Assembly: GCA_937896835.1 (NCBI GenBank)
Contig: CALBOJ010000066.1
Span: 1-42,390 of the forward strand
Direction: 5' to 3'
DNA length: 42,390 bases
Origin: an uncultured Collinsella sp.
GTDB taxonomy: Bacteria; Actinomycetota; Coriobacteriia; Coriobacteriales; Coriobacteriaceae
Of this stretch, positions 1-7,990 are shown piece after piece (within the stretch, counting starts at the first letter, position 1; each line of letters begins with the position of its first letter). The position numbers were made by a program, and so were the translations under genes. The notes under the pieces are model-generated. The model did no database searches, had not been told where the DNA came from, and saw only the letters and a program-made list of their open reading frames with translations.

Positions 1-569
1 ACATCGCCGACGGCAAGATTCGCTACGACGGCATCAACGTCAACAAGATCCGCAAGGCCGATCTGCGCCGCTCGCTGGGTGTCGTGCTGCAGGACGTGAA
101 CCTGTTCACCGGCACCGTGATGGATAACATCCGCTACGGCAACCTGGATGCCACCGACGAGGAGTGCATCGCGGCGGCCAAGCTCGCGGGCGCGGACGAC
201 TTTATCACCCGCCTGCCCGACGGCTACGACACCATGCTCACCGGCAACGGCGCCCAGCTGTCGCAGGGCCAGCGCCAGCTGATTTCGATCGCCCGCGCCG
301 CCGTCGCCGATCCGCCGGCAATGATTCTGGACGAGGCAACGTCGAGCATCGACACCCGCACCGAGGCCATCGTTCAGGCGGGCATGGATAAGCTCATGGA
401 GGGCCGCACGACGTTTGTCATCGCGCACCGCCTGTCCACCGTACGTAACTCCGATGCGATCATCTGTCTGGACCACGGCCGCATCATCGAGCGCGGCAAC
501 CACGACGAGCTGATCGCCAAGCGCGGATATTACTACCAGCTCTACACGGGTGCGTTTGAGCTGGAGTAG
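1..569 (+). CDS. ABC exporter ATPase/permease, C-terminal part (5' cut by window edge)
   Basis: Only the C-terminal nucleotide-binding domain is present; the frame is open from base 3 to the TAG at 567-569, so the start lies outside the window. The Q-loop region (LQDVNLFTGT), the ABC signature LSQGQRQLISIARA, Walker B with catalytic Glu (MILDEATSSID) and the switch His (IAHRLSTV) are all visible. This fits the full-length exporter class (membrane domain fused to ATPase) that pumps lipids, peptides or drugs outward. The LSQGQ signature and DEATSSIDTRTE stretch closely match the second subunit of the exporter at 31105-32964, so this is probably the catalytically competent half of another heterodimer whose partner lies upstream. 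Substrate cannot be inferred. Confidence 0.93.
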   Translation, partial: IADGKIRYDGINVNKIRKADLRRSLGVVLQDVNLFTGTVMDNIRYGNLDATDEECIAAAKLAGADDFITRLPDGYDTMLTGNGAQLSQGQRQLISIARAAVADPPAMILDEATSSIDTRTEAIVQAGMDKLMEGRTTFVIAHRLSTVRNSDAIICLDHGRIIERGNHDELIAKRGYYYQLYTGAFELE

Positions 570-583
570 GAACGATTACTGAC

Positions 584-690
584 GGAGGGTTCCCCGGGGC
601 GGCGGGGTAATTCCTCCGTGCTCAAACATTCTCGCTGCGCTGCGAAACTGCGCGCGGAGGAAATACACCGCCGTCCACGGGGCACCCTCC
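584..690. repeat. long imperfect inverted repeat, about 35-base arms
   Basis: Arms at 584-618 and 655-690 are near-complementary along their whole length (GGAGGGTTCCCCG pairs with CGGGGCACCCTCC, then GGTAATTCCTCCG with CGGAGGAAATACACC), with a 36-base loop. It lies just after the ABC gene and before the terminator at 734-766. It does not end in a T-run, so it may be a structured RNA 3' end or a small repetitive element rather than a terminator. Confidence 0.6.
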
Positions 691-733
691 TACGCGTGAT
701 CAGCCCGTCGTTTAAAACGGAATAAAGGTTAGT

Positions 734-766
734 GAGGCCCTGGCCGTTTGGCCAGGGCCTCGTTTT
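734..766 (+). terminator. intrinsic terminator of the ABC exporter operon
   Basis: A perfect 12-bp GC-rich stem (GAGGCCCTGGCC with GGCCAGGGCCTC) with a 4-base loop is followed by GTTTT. It sits between the end of the ABC gene and the convergent LysR gene that stops at 774. Confidence 0.85.
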
Positions 767-773
767 GTGTGAG

Positions 774-1652
774 CTACTTGAGGAGTTGGGCAATGGCGTT
801 GACGAATTTTTGGACTTGGAGGGTGGGCTCGAGCGGGTAGTGCAAATAGACCGGCACCTCGCGGCCGCACAAAAACGGTACGCCCACAAAGGCCGGGTGC
901 ACGCCCGACCACGCTCCGCAGGTGAGCACCGCGTCGCCCTTTTCCTCCGCCTCGTTAAAAAGCGCAAAGTCAAAGCTGTCCACGTCGATCACGTCCACGC
1001 CGCCGTCGGCCAAAAGATCGATACGCAGGCTGTCCATGGCGTCGTTGCCGTGACGAAGCACGCGCAGGCGCATACCCTCCAGGTCGGCAACCGTGATGCG
1101 CGTCTTGCGCGCGAGTCGGCTTGTGCGCGGCACGTCGATATAAAACGGCACGGTAACGATGCGAAGCTTTTGGCAGGCGTCTCCCCAGCGCGGGGTCGAA
1201 AAACTCGACTGCACCACGTCGACCTCGCGTCCCAGACTGCGCATAACGGTCTCGTGCTCATCGTAAAGGTCCCCCACCGGCACAATCTCAAAACGCAAAC
1301 GCGGTTCCATGTCGTGCAGCTGCGGCCATAGCGCGAGTGTATGGCGCCCCGGGCACATCATCGACACACCCAGGCGCACGGCGCCGCCATCGCCCGCCGC
1401 GCGTCGGGCACGACGCAGTGCGTCCTCGGACTGGCGCATGATCGAGCGCGCGTCGTCCACCAGCAGAGCACCCGCCGGCGTCACCTTGACGCCCGAATGC
1501 GAGCGCTCGAACAGCGTGATGCCGAACTCGGCCTCGAAGCCCGAAACCTGCTTGACGAGTGCCGGCGTCGACACGCGCAGCTTTGCCGCGGCACGCGAGA
1601 AACTTCCCAGCTCCGCGGCGGCCGAAATAGCGTCAAGTCGTCGATCGTACAC
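774..1652 (-). CDS. LysR-family transcriptional regulator
   Basis: A 292-residue protein with an N-terminal winged helix-turn-helix (the GSFSRAAAKLRVSTPALVKQ region) and a C-terminal periplasmic-binding-like effector domain, the normal LysR length and order. The start chosen is GTG at 1652, giving VYDRRLDAI; it has GGGAG six bases upstream and puts the helix-turn-helix at the usual distance from the N terminus. A longer reading from GTG at 1685 adds 11 residues and lacks a good ribosome site. The gene is divergent from the SDR/MFS/Gfo operon starting at 1886, the classical arrangement for a LysR activator controlling its neighbour, so control of that operon is likely but inferred. The effector is unknown. 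Confidence 0.88.
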   Translation of the reverse strand: MYDRRLDAISAAAELGSFSRAAAKLRVSTPALVKQVSGFEAEFGITLFERSHSGVKVTPAGALLVDDARSIMRQSEDALRRARRAAGDGGAVRLGVSMMCPGRHTLALWPQLHDMEPRLRFEIVPVGDLYDEHETVMRSLGREVDVVQSSFSTPRWGDACQKLRIVTVPFYIDVPRTSRLARKTRITVADLEGMRLRVLRHGNDAMDSLRIDLLADGGVDVIDVDSFDFALFNEAEEKGDAVLTCGAWSGVHPAFVGVPFLCGREVPVYLHYPLEPTLQVQKFVNAIAQLLK

Positions 1653-1885
1653 GTCAATCTCCCGTTTTCGCACTCGCGGGCCCACAGCACCGCAGGGGGT
1701 CGTTTTCGCAGGTCACGCGCTCAATTGAGAACAAACCTCAATGTACAGTGTAAACCTATGGTTAACGCCATTCTAACAAATATGCAATTCACCTGCGCAA
1801 ATGCAAAGCATACGATAACCAGCGAAAACCACGTGGGTCGGTTAATGGGAGCGACCCACTGGGAGGCACAAGAAGGGAAGTTCCT

Positions 1886-2767
1886 ATGAGCAATTGGCTT
1901 AAGCTCGAGGGCGATGTCTGCGCCGTGACCGGCGCACTCGGCGGCATGGGCGTCGAGATTTGCCGCGAGTTCGCCCGCAACGGCGCCAACGTCGTCCTGC
2001 TCGATCTGGACGAGGAAAAGGTCAAGGCCGCAGCCGCCGACCTCGCCGCCGAGTTTGGCATCCACGCCGAGGGCTACAAGATGAACGCCACCGACGAGGA
2101 CGAGGTTCAGGCCGCCGTCGATGCCACCATCGCCGACTTCGGCCGCGTCGACGTCCTCGTCAACACCGCCGGCATCCTGCGCTTCGCCGCCATGGAAGAC
2201 CTGCCGCTGAGTGACTGGAACGAGGTCATCAACGTCAACCTCACTGGCTACTTCATCACCTCGCAGCGCTTTGGTCGCGAGATGATCAAGGCCGGCCAGG
2301 GTCGTCTGGTGCACATCTCGACCGTCGCCAGCCACTCCCCCGAGACGTTCTCGGGCGTGTACAGCTCCACCAAGGCGGGCGTCAACATGATGTCCAAGAT
2401 GCTGGCCGCCGAGTGGGGCCCCTACGGCGTGCGCTCCAACTGCGTCGAGCCCTGCTTTGTCAAGACCCCCATGTCGGCGAGCTTTTACGCTGACCCCGAG
2501 GTCGAGAAGAGCCGCAGCCGCCTTATCGCCACGCGCCGCATCGGCGAGGTCAGCGATATCGCCAACGCCGTCATGTTCCTGGCGTCCAAGCGCTCGGACT
2601 TTACCACCGGCGACGCCATCAAGGTTGATGGCGGCTTCTCCAACATGATGGGCGACCTCACCGCTAAGCCCGGCGGCCGTCGCGCCTATGCCGACAACTA
2701 CCTTAAGAACAAGGGTGTCGAGCTTTGGTCCGATGAGTCCGGCGTCGCCAAGCCGACCGACCAGTAA
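1886..2767 (+). CDS. short-chain dehydrogenase/reductase (SDR)
   Basis: A 293-residue classical SDR that oxidises or reduces an alcohol/carbonyl pair with NAD(P)(H). The Rossmann glycine motif TGALGGMG is at residues 15-22, NTAG at 93-96, and the catalytic set is Ser145, Tyr159 and Lys163 (YSSTK). Asp40 at the end of the second strand (VVLLDLDEEK) suggests NAD preference. The start has GAAGGGA upstream. The protein is about 40 residues longer at the C terminus than a minimal FabG-like SDR. It is the first gene of an operon with an MFS carrier and a Gfo/Idh/MocA oxidoreductase, pointing to uptake and oxidation of a hydroxylated carbon source. The substrate cannot be read from the sequence. Confidence 0.92.
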   Translation: MSNWLKLEGDVCAVTGALGGMGVEICREFARNGANVVLLDLDEEKVKAAAADLAAEFGIHAEGYKMNATDEDEVQAAVDATIADFGRVDVLVNTAGILRFAAMEDLPLSDWNEVINVNLTGYFITSQRFGREMIKAGQGRLVHISTVASHSPETFSGVYSSTKAGVNMMSKMLAAEWGPYGVRSNCVEPCFVKTPMSASFYADPEVEKSRSRLIATRRIGEVSDIANAVMFLASKRSDFTTGDAIKVDGGFSNMMGDLTAKPGGRRAYADNYLKNKGVELWSDESGVAKPTDQ

Positions 2768-2852
2768 ACCAACCCGGTAGAAAGGGGCGCGGGGCAAGCA
2801 CCTCAGCGGCGTTTGCCCCTCCCCTCCCCCCGCATCGATTAGAAAGAGTCCC

Positions 2853-4109
2853 ATGGCTTCCACCAACTCCAACAAGGGTCGCGCCGTCGTGCTTTCCGCC
2901 GCGTGCGTCACCATGTTCTTCATCAGCTCCATCGCGCTGTACTCCGTCGTGTCCAAGAACCTGCTCGCCGTCTACCCCGAGTGGTCCAGCGCACTTACCT
3001 GGGCTTTCCCGGTCTTCCAGACCATCATGGCCGTGACGGGCATCTTCGCCGGCCGCATCTCCGATAAGATCGGCCCGCGCAACGTCGTGATCGCTGCCGC
3101 CGTGTGCTACGGCGTGGGCTGGTTCATGTCCGGCACCGTCACCGAGCCGTGGCAGTTCTACCTGTGGTTCTCGCTCGTCGCCGCCATCGGCAACGGTCTG
3201 GGTTACAACCCCGCGCTCACCACCGGCCAAAAGTGGTTCATCGACAAGAAGGGCCTCGCCTCCGGCATCACCCTGGCCGCTTCGACCGCCGGCCCCGCTG
3301 TGCTGTCCCCGGTGCTCGCCTCGCTGCTCATCCCGAGTCTGGGCATCTTTGGCGCCCTCAAGGCACTCGGCGTCATCTTCTTTGTGACGATCGCCGCCTC
3401 CGCCCTGTTCCTGAAGGCCCCCGAGGCCGGTTGGCTGCCCGAGGGCTTCGAGGCCCCCAAGGGCGGCGCGCACGCCGGTACCTTCGGCGACCTCACCCCG
3501 GGCGAGATGGTCAAGACCCCGCGCTTCTGGGTCCTCATCGTCACCTTCGCCTTTGCCGCCACCGCGGGCACCCTGCTCGTGGGCAAGGTTGCCTCCATCG
3601 CCGCCGTCCAGCTCTTCGCCGACCCCACGAGCGCCGCGGCTGTCGCCCTCGGCGGCGTGGTCGTCTCCGTCAACACCTGCGCCAACCTGGTCGGTCGCCT
3701 TTCCTTTGGTCAGATCATCGACAAGCTCGGCGCCTACAAGTCGCTGCTCATCAGCCTTGTCGTGACCATCGTCGCCCTCGTCATCATGTCGATGAGCTTT
3801 ACGCAGAGCATGTTCTTTGTGGCGCTCGCCCTGCTCGGCTTTAGCTTTGGCGCCCTGCTCGTCATCTATCCGCCGCTCACCGGTGGCGCCTTCGGTACCA
3901 GCAACATCGGCGTCAACTACGGCATCATGTTTTTGGGCTACGCCGCTTCTACCTGGATCAGCCAGCCCATCACCGCCGTGCTGTATCACGCCGAGGCCGG
4001 CAGCGCCGCCTACCAGCAGTCCTTCTACGGCGCCATTGTGATCGCCGCCATCGCCGTCGTGCTCACCGTCTACATGATGGTCTCCGACAGCAAGAAGAAG
4101 TCCGCCTAG
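2853..4109 (+). CDS. MFS transporter, oxalate/formate antiporter (OFA)-like
   Basis: A 418-residue integral membrane protein with about 12 hydrophobic segments. The loop-2/3 motif GRISDKIGPRNV is the usual MFS signature, and NGLGYNPALTTGQKWFIDKKGLASG is the stretch characteristic of the OFA family of monocarboxylate/organic-acid carriers. It lies 85 bases after the SDR gene in the same direction; the gap holds a weak hairpin (GGGGCAA with TTGCCCC, about 2793-2821) that could separate expression levels. It probably imports the substrate handled by the SDR and Gfo/Idh/MocA enzymes. OFA assignment rests on motif resemblance, so the transported acid is unknown. Confidence 0.88.
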   Translation: MASTNSNKGRAVVLSAACVTMFFISSIALYSVVSKNLLAVYPEWSSALTWAFPVFQTIMAVTGIFAGRISDKIGPRNVVIAAAVCYGVGWFMSGTVTEPWQFYLWFSLVAAIGNGLGYNPALTTGQKWFIDKKGLASGITLAASTAGPAVLSPVLASLLIPSLGIFGALKALGVIFFVTIAASALFLKAPEAGWLPEGFEAPKGGAHAGTFGDLTPGEMVKTPRFWVLIVTFAFAATAGTLLVGKVASIAAVQLFADPTSAAAVALGGVVVSVNTCANLVGRLSFGQIIDKLGAYKSLLISLVVTIVALVIMSMSFTQSMFFVALALLGFSFGALLVIYPPLTGGAFGTSNIGVNYGIMFLGYAASTWISQPITAVLYHAEAGSAAYQQSFYGAIVIAAIAVVLTVYMMVSDSKKKSA

Positions 4110-4117
4110 TTTTACCG

Positions 4118-4148
4118 ATGCGACAAAGGGACAGTCCCTTTGTCGCAT
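4118..4148. repeat. perfect palindromic repeat of the GACAAAGGGACAG type
   Basis: Fourteen-base arms (ATGCGACAAAGGGA with TCCCTTTGTCGCAT) around the loop CAG, placed inside the operon between the MFS and Gfo genes. A sister copy is at 21634-21664 and a variant at 19141-19177. It lacks a T-run, so it is better described as a dispersed palindrome (REP-like) than as a terminator, though it could stabilise mRNA ends. Confidence 0.8.
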
Positions 4149-4178
4149 TCCACCGGTCACCAGTATTAAGGAGTCGAA

Positions 4179-5219
4179 ATGTCTGAGCTCAATCCCGTCC
4201 GCATTGCCGTTATCGGCGCCGGTGCCATGGGCCGCAACCACATCCGCTTTGTCACCGAGGAGCCCGAAGCCGAGCTCGTCGCCATCGCCGACGCCTTTGA
4301 GGGCGCCCGCGCCACGGCCGAGGCCGCCGGCGTGCCGTTTTACACCGATCCCGCCCAGATGATGGACGAGGTCAAGCCCGAGGCCGTCATCATCGCCACC
4401 CCCAACGACCTGCATCTGGGCGTTGCCCGCGAGGCCGTGAAGCGCAACATCGTGCCGCTGGTCGAAAAGCCGATCTCCAATGACCTCGAGGATGCCCAGG
4501 CCTTTGCCGCCGAGGCCGAGACCGCCGGCGTGCCCGTGCTCGTGGGCCAGCACCGTCGTCACAACCCGTTTGTGAACAAGGCCAAGGAAATCATCGAGTC
4601 CGGCGAGCTGGGCAAGCTCACCGTATCGAGCTTCCACTACATGATCTATAAGAACGACGAGTACTTTGATGTCGAGTGGCGCCGCAAGAAGGGTGCCGGC
4701 CCGATCCTGGTCAACCTGGTGCACGACGTCGACCTGCTCCGCTACCTGCTGGGCGAGCCCGTCGCCGTCCAGGGCATGCAGTCCAGCGCCGCCCGCGGTT
4801 TTGAGACCGAGGACTCCGCCGTGGTCAACGTCCGTTTTGCCGATGGCGCGCTCGCAAGCATGACCATCTCCGATGCCACCGCCAGCCCCTGGAACTGGGA
4901 GGCCACCGCTCGCGAGGACCCGCAGTACCGTCCCTTCGACGCCGACGCCTACTTTATCGGCGGAACCTTGGGCGCCCTGTCGCTGCCCCGCCTGCACCAG
5001 TTCTCCTACGACGGCGCCTCCAACTGGCACAAGCCGCTGCAGATGGAAATTCCGGCCGTCGACCCGGCACTGCCGCACAAGATGCAGCTCAAGCACTTTG
5101 TAAAGGTTGTCCGCCGTGAGGTTGAGCCCGTCGTGACCCCCACCGACAACGTTAAGACGCTCACGCTTCTCAACGCTATCAAGGAGGCAGCCGAGACCGG
5201 CCAGCTCGTCGAGCTGTAA
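4179..5219 (+). CDS. Gfo/Idh/MocA-family oxidoreductase
   Basis: A 346-residue NAD(P)-dependent dehydrogenase of sugars, inositols or related polyols. The N-terminal Rossmann motif VIGAGAMG starts at residue 11 and the family's EKP motif (VEKPIS) is at 96-98; the C-terminal part is the usual alpha/beta substrate domain with GGQHRRHNP-like and HDVDLLRYL segments. AAGGAG precedes the ATG. It is the third gene of the operon that starts with the SDR, so two different dehydrogenases and one carrier are likely to act on the same compound or successive intermediates. Which one is not deducible. Confidence 0.92.
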   Translation: MSELNPVRIAVIGAGAMGRNHIRFVTEEPEAELVAIADAFEGARATAEAAGVPFYTDPAQMMDEVKPEAVIIATPNDLHLGVAREAVKRNIVPLVEKPISNDLEDAQAFAAEAETAGVPVLVGQHRRHNPFVNKAKEIIESGELGKLTVSSFHYMIYKNDEYFDVEWRRKKGAGPILVNLVHDVDLLRYLLGEPVAVQGMQSSAARGFETEDSAVVNVRFADGALASMTISDATASPWNWEATAREDPQYRPFDADAYFIGGTLGALSLPRLHQFSYDGASNWHKPLQMEIPAVDPALPHKMQLKHFVKVVRREVEPVVTPTDNVKTLTLLNAIKEAAETGQLVEL

Positions 5220-5293
5220 TGCCTTAAGCGCGGACCGCGGCAGAAACCCCATGCCGAGTCCCTTTGGTCCGCCACAAATAAACCCCTCTTCTT

Positions 5294-5333
5294 TGCCCTG
5301 CGAGCAGCCTCCTGCCCGCGGGGCATTTTGCTA
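5294..5333 (+). terminator. probable terminator after the Gfo/Idh/MocA gene
   Basis: A nine-base stem with one wobble (TGCCCTGCG with CGCGGGGCA) is followed by TTTTG. It lies in the gap before tex and would end the SDR operon. Confidence 0.5.
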
Positions 5334-5462
5334 CGGCGCTCCGTCTGCTAGACCGGTGCTTGGTTGATGGGGCCCCGTCCCAAAAAGACTGCTTTGGTGG
5401 AGCGGCGGGTGGTATCCTTGGTAGCTCTGTGCTGCAAACGCACCTTAAACGCAAGGAGTCCC

Positions 5463-7610
5463 ATGGATCTTATCGCCCAGCTCGCCCGCGAGCTCAACCT
5501 TAAGGCCGCCAACGTCGAGGCGGCCGTCAAGCTCATCGACGAGGGCAACACCATCCCCTTTATCTCGCGCTACCGCAAGGAGGCCACGGGCGGCATGGAT
5601 GACGTCGCCCTGCGCGCCCTCGACGAGCGCCTGTCATACCTGCGCAATCTTGAGCAGCGTAAAGAGGACGTCATTCTGCTCATCGACGCCCAGGGCAAGC
5701 TCACGCCCGAACTCGAGCAGCAGATTCGCGAGGCCACGCAGCTCCAGCGTGTCGAGGACCTCTACAAGCCCTACCGCAAAAAGCGCATGACCCGCGCGCA
5801 GAAGGCCCGCGAGGCAGGCCTGGAGCCGCTTGCCAACATGATCATCATGCAGGCATCCGCCAAGGGCAGCGCGCTCGACACCGCCGCGGCATACGTTAAC
5901 GAGGAGGCCGGCTTCGACACGCCCGAGAAGGCGCTTGCCGGCGCCGCCGACATCGTGGCCGAGACGGTAGCCGAGGACCCGGAGAACGTCGCCGACCTGC
6001 GCACCTTTACGCAAAACACCGCCGACATCGTCGTCGAGGCCACCGACCCCGCCGAGAAGACCCCCTACGAGCCGTACTACAGCTATGATGAGCCGCTGCG
6101 CCGTATACCCAACCACCGCGTGCTGGCTATCGACCGCGGTGAGCGCGAGGGCAAGCTCCGCGTGCGCGTGAACGTCGACGGCGCTGCCGCCACGGTGCGC
6201 CTCGGCAGCCGTTGGCCCCGACGCCAGGGCGTGTTTGCTCCCATCTTCGATGCCGCCATCGCCGACGGCTACAAACGCCTCATGGCTCCCTCGCTGGAGC
6301 GCGAGGCCCGCGCCAAACTCACCGTTCGCGCCCAAACCGAGGCCATCAACGTCTTTGCCAAGAATCTCGAAGGCCTGCTCTCGGCGCGCCCCGTGCGCGG
6401 CGCCCGCGTACTCGCGCTCGATCCGGGCTACCGCACCGGCTGCAAGGTCGCCGTCATGGACGAGACCGGCAAGCTGCTCGACCACGGCGTGGTCTACCCC
6501 ACCAAGCCGCGCCACGACGTCGCCGGCACCAAGCGCGAGCTCGCCCGCCTCGTCAAGAAGGACAGCGTCAACACCATCGTCATCGGCAACGGCACCGCCA
6601 GCCGCGAGACCGAGGAAGTCATCTCGGAGTTTATTGCCGAGCAGGCGCCCAGCCTTCGCTACACCATCGTCAACGAGGCGGGCGCGTCGGTGTACTCCGC
6701 CTCCGAGCTCGCGAGCCAGGAGTATCCCGATCTGGACGTCACCGTACGTGGCGCCATGAGCCTGGGCCGCCGTCTGCAAGACCCGCTGGCAGAGCTCGTC
6801 AAGATTCCGCCCCAGTCCATCGGCGTTGGCCAGTACCAGCACGACCTTGACCAGGCCGAGCTTTCGCGCACCTTGGGCCACGTGGTGGAAGACGTCGTCA
6901 ACCGTGTGGGCGTCGACGTCAACACCGCGAGCGCAAGCCTGCTGGGCTACGTGTCGGGCATTACGCCGAGCGTAGCCAAAAACATCGTGGCCTACCGCGA
7001 GGAAAACGGCGCCTTTACCGATCGCCGTCAGCTTAAGAAGGTCCCCAAGCTGGGGCCCAAGGCGTATCTCAACGCCGCGGGCTTCCTGCGCATCAGTGGC
7101 GGCAAGAACCCACTCGACGCGACAAGTGTCCACCCTGAGAGCTACGAGGTGGCCACGGCCGTCCTGGAACGCGCCGGCGTTGCGACAAGCGAGCTCAGCC
7201 GCGGCGGCGTGCCCGATATCGAGCGCCGCCTGGGCAGCATCTCGGCGCTGGCAAGCGACCTGGACTGCGGCACCCTGACGCTCATCGACATCGTCAACGA
7301 GCTCAAGAAGCCCGGTCGCGACCCGCGCGACGACGCGCCCGAGGTAGTCTTTAGCCGCTCGGCGCTTTCGATCGACGACCTGGAGCCCGGCATGGAACTC
7401 AAGGGCACGGTGCGCAACGTCGTCGACTTTGGCGCCTTCGTCGACGTGGGCGTGCACCAGGACGGCCTCGTGCACATCTCCAAGCTGGCCAACCGCTTCG
7501 TCAAGCACCCCAGCGACGTGGTGCGCGTCGGTGACACGGTCAAGGTGTGGGTTGAAAAGGTCGATCGCGACCGCAAGAAGATCTCCCTCACCATGGTGCA
7601 GGGGAAGTAA
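5463..7610 (+). CDS. tex: Tex family S1 RNA-binding protein
   Basis: A 715-residue cytoplasmic nucleic-acid-binding protein of the Tex/YqgF-fold family, implicated in transcription and RNA handling. The N-terminal helical region begins LARELNLKAANVEAAV with the family motif IPFISRYRKEATGGMD; the YqgF-like core shows LALDPGYRTGCKVAV and IVNEAGASVYSASELA; a helix-hairpin-helix pair follows (ASLLGYVSGI, FTDRRQLKKVPKLG); and an S1 domain runs from about residue 643 (GTVRNVVDFGAFVDVG) to the end. The ATG at 5463 has AAGGAG seven bases upstream and matches the family N terminus; an in-frame start at 5364 would add 33 unrelated residues. Monocistronic by spacing. Confidence 0.96.
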   Translation: MDLIAQLARELNLKAANVEAAVKLIDEGNTIPFISRYRKEATGGMDDVALRALDERLSYLRNLEQRKEDVILLIDAQGKLTPELEQQIREATQLQRVEDLYKPYRKKRMTRAQKAREAGLEPLANMIIMQASAKGSALDTAAAYVNEEAGFDTPEKALAGAADIVAETVAEDPENVADLRTFTQNTADIVVEATDPAEKTPYEPYYSYDEPLRRIPNHRVLAIDRGEREGKLRVRVNVDGAAATVRLGSRWPRRQGVFAPIFDAAIADGYKRLMAPSLEREARAKLTVRAQTEAINVFAKNLEGLLSARPVRGARVLALDPGYRTGCKVAVMDETGKLLDHGVVYPTKPRHDVAGTKRELARLVKKDSVNTIVIGNGTASRETEEVISEFIAEQAPSLRYTIVNEAGASVYSASELASQEYPDLDVTVRGAMSLGRRLQDPLAELVKIPPQSIGVGQYQHDLDQAELSRTLGHVVEDVVNRVGVDVNTASASLLGYVSGITPSVAKNIVAYREENGAFTDRRQLKKVPKLGPKAYLNAAGFLRISGGKNPLDATSVHPESYEVATAVLERAGVATSELSRGGVPDIERRLGSISALASDLDCGTLTLIDIVNELKKPGRDPRDDAPEVVFSRSALSIDDLEPGMELKGTVRNVVDFGAFVDVGVHQDGLVHISKLANRFVKHPSDVVRVGDTVKVWVEKVDRDRKKISLTMVQGK

Positions 7611-7640
7611 ACCGCCAAGCAAGGGTCCCCCCTCTCGCGA

Positions 7641-7812
7641 CGTGCAAAATCGCGAGTATTCTGCAAATTCCACCGTTCCGGATGCCCCTCAGAGACGAAA
7701 AAGCAAGAAACAGCCCCCGTTTTAGCGTCATCAGAGCCAAAACGGGGGCTGTTCCATGCTTCACCCAGCTGGTAAAAGCCTTTACCTTGCTGAATACTCT
7801 CAATTTTGCACG
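7641..7812. repeat. small element with 26-base terminal inverted repeats (copy 1)
   Basis: CGTGCAAAATCGCGAGTATT at 7641 and onward is matched by its inverted counterpart at 7787-7812 (TTGCTGAATACTC then TTTTGCACG). The element encloses a terminator-like hairpin at 7710-7752. A second element with the same ends is at 41655-41857. With no reading frame inside, it resembles a MITE-sized repeat or an mRNA 3'-end structure. Confidence 0.6.
7710..7752. terminator. hairpin downstream of tex, probable bidirectional terminator
   Basis: A 17-base near-perfect stem (ACAGCCCCCGTTTTAGC with GCCAAAACGGGGGCTGT) with a 9-base loop lies between the convergent tex and aldolase genes. The T and A tracts inside the stem suit termination in either direction. 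Confidence 0.6.
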
Positions 7813-7888
7813 GCGCAGGCGGGGGTACCTTTGTCCACGGCAGGATATGGAAGCCTATCACCAACCTACCGGCAAGTTCGTGTCGGCA

Positions 7889-7960
7889 GCCCCGGCCTTT
7901 CCTTTGCCTAGCGCGACCCTCGCGAAGCGCGTGAGCGATAGGGAAAGGAAAGGCCGGGGC
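7889..7960. repeat. long hairpin, GGCCTTTCC type
   Basis: A perfect 17-base stem (GCCCCGGCCTTTCCTTT with its complement at 7944-7960) closes a loop that itself can pair in part. It lies 30 bases past the stop codon of the minus-strand aldolase gene, so it may serve as its 3' end. A similar GGCCTTCC hairpin is at 41897-42003. The rest of the gap 7611-7990 holds only the element at 7641-7812. Confidence 0.65.
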
Positions 7961-7990
7961 GAACAACCCGCGATGTAGTCAGCGTTCGCG

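Noticed and set aside
2703..5252. 849-codon minus-strand open frame
   Set aside because: It lies antisense to three clear genes (SDR, MFS, Gfo) and its His/Asp/Gly-rich composition is what the complementary frame of GC-biased coding gives.
5634..7673. 679-codon minus-strand open frame
   Set aside because: Antisense to tex, with no recognisable domain; composition typical of a shadow frame.
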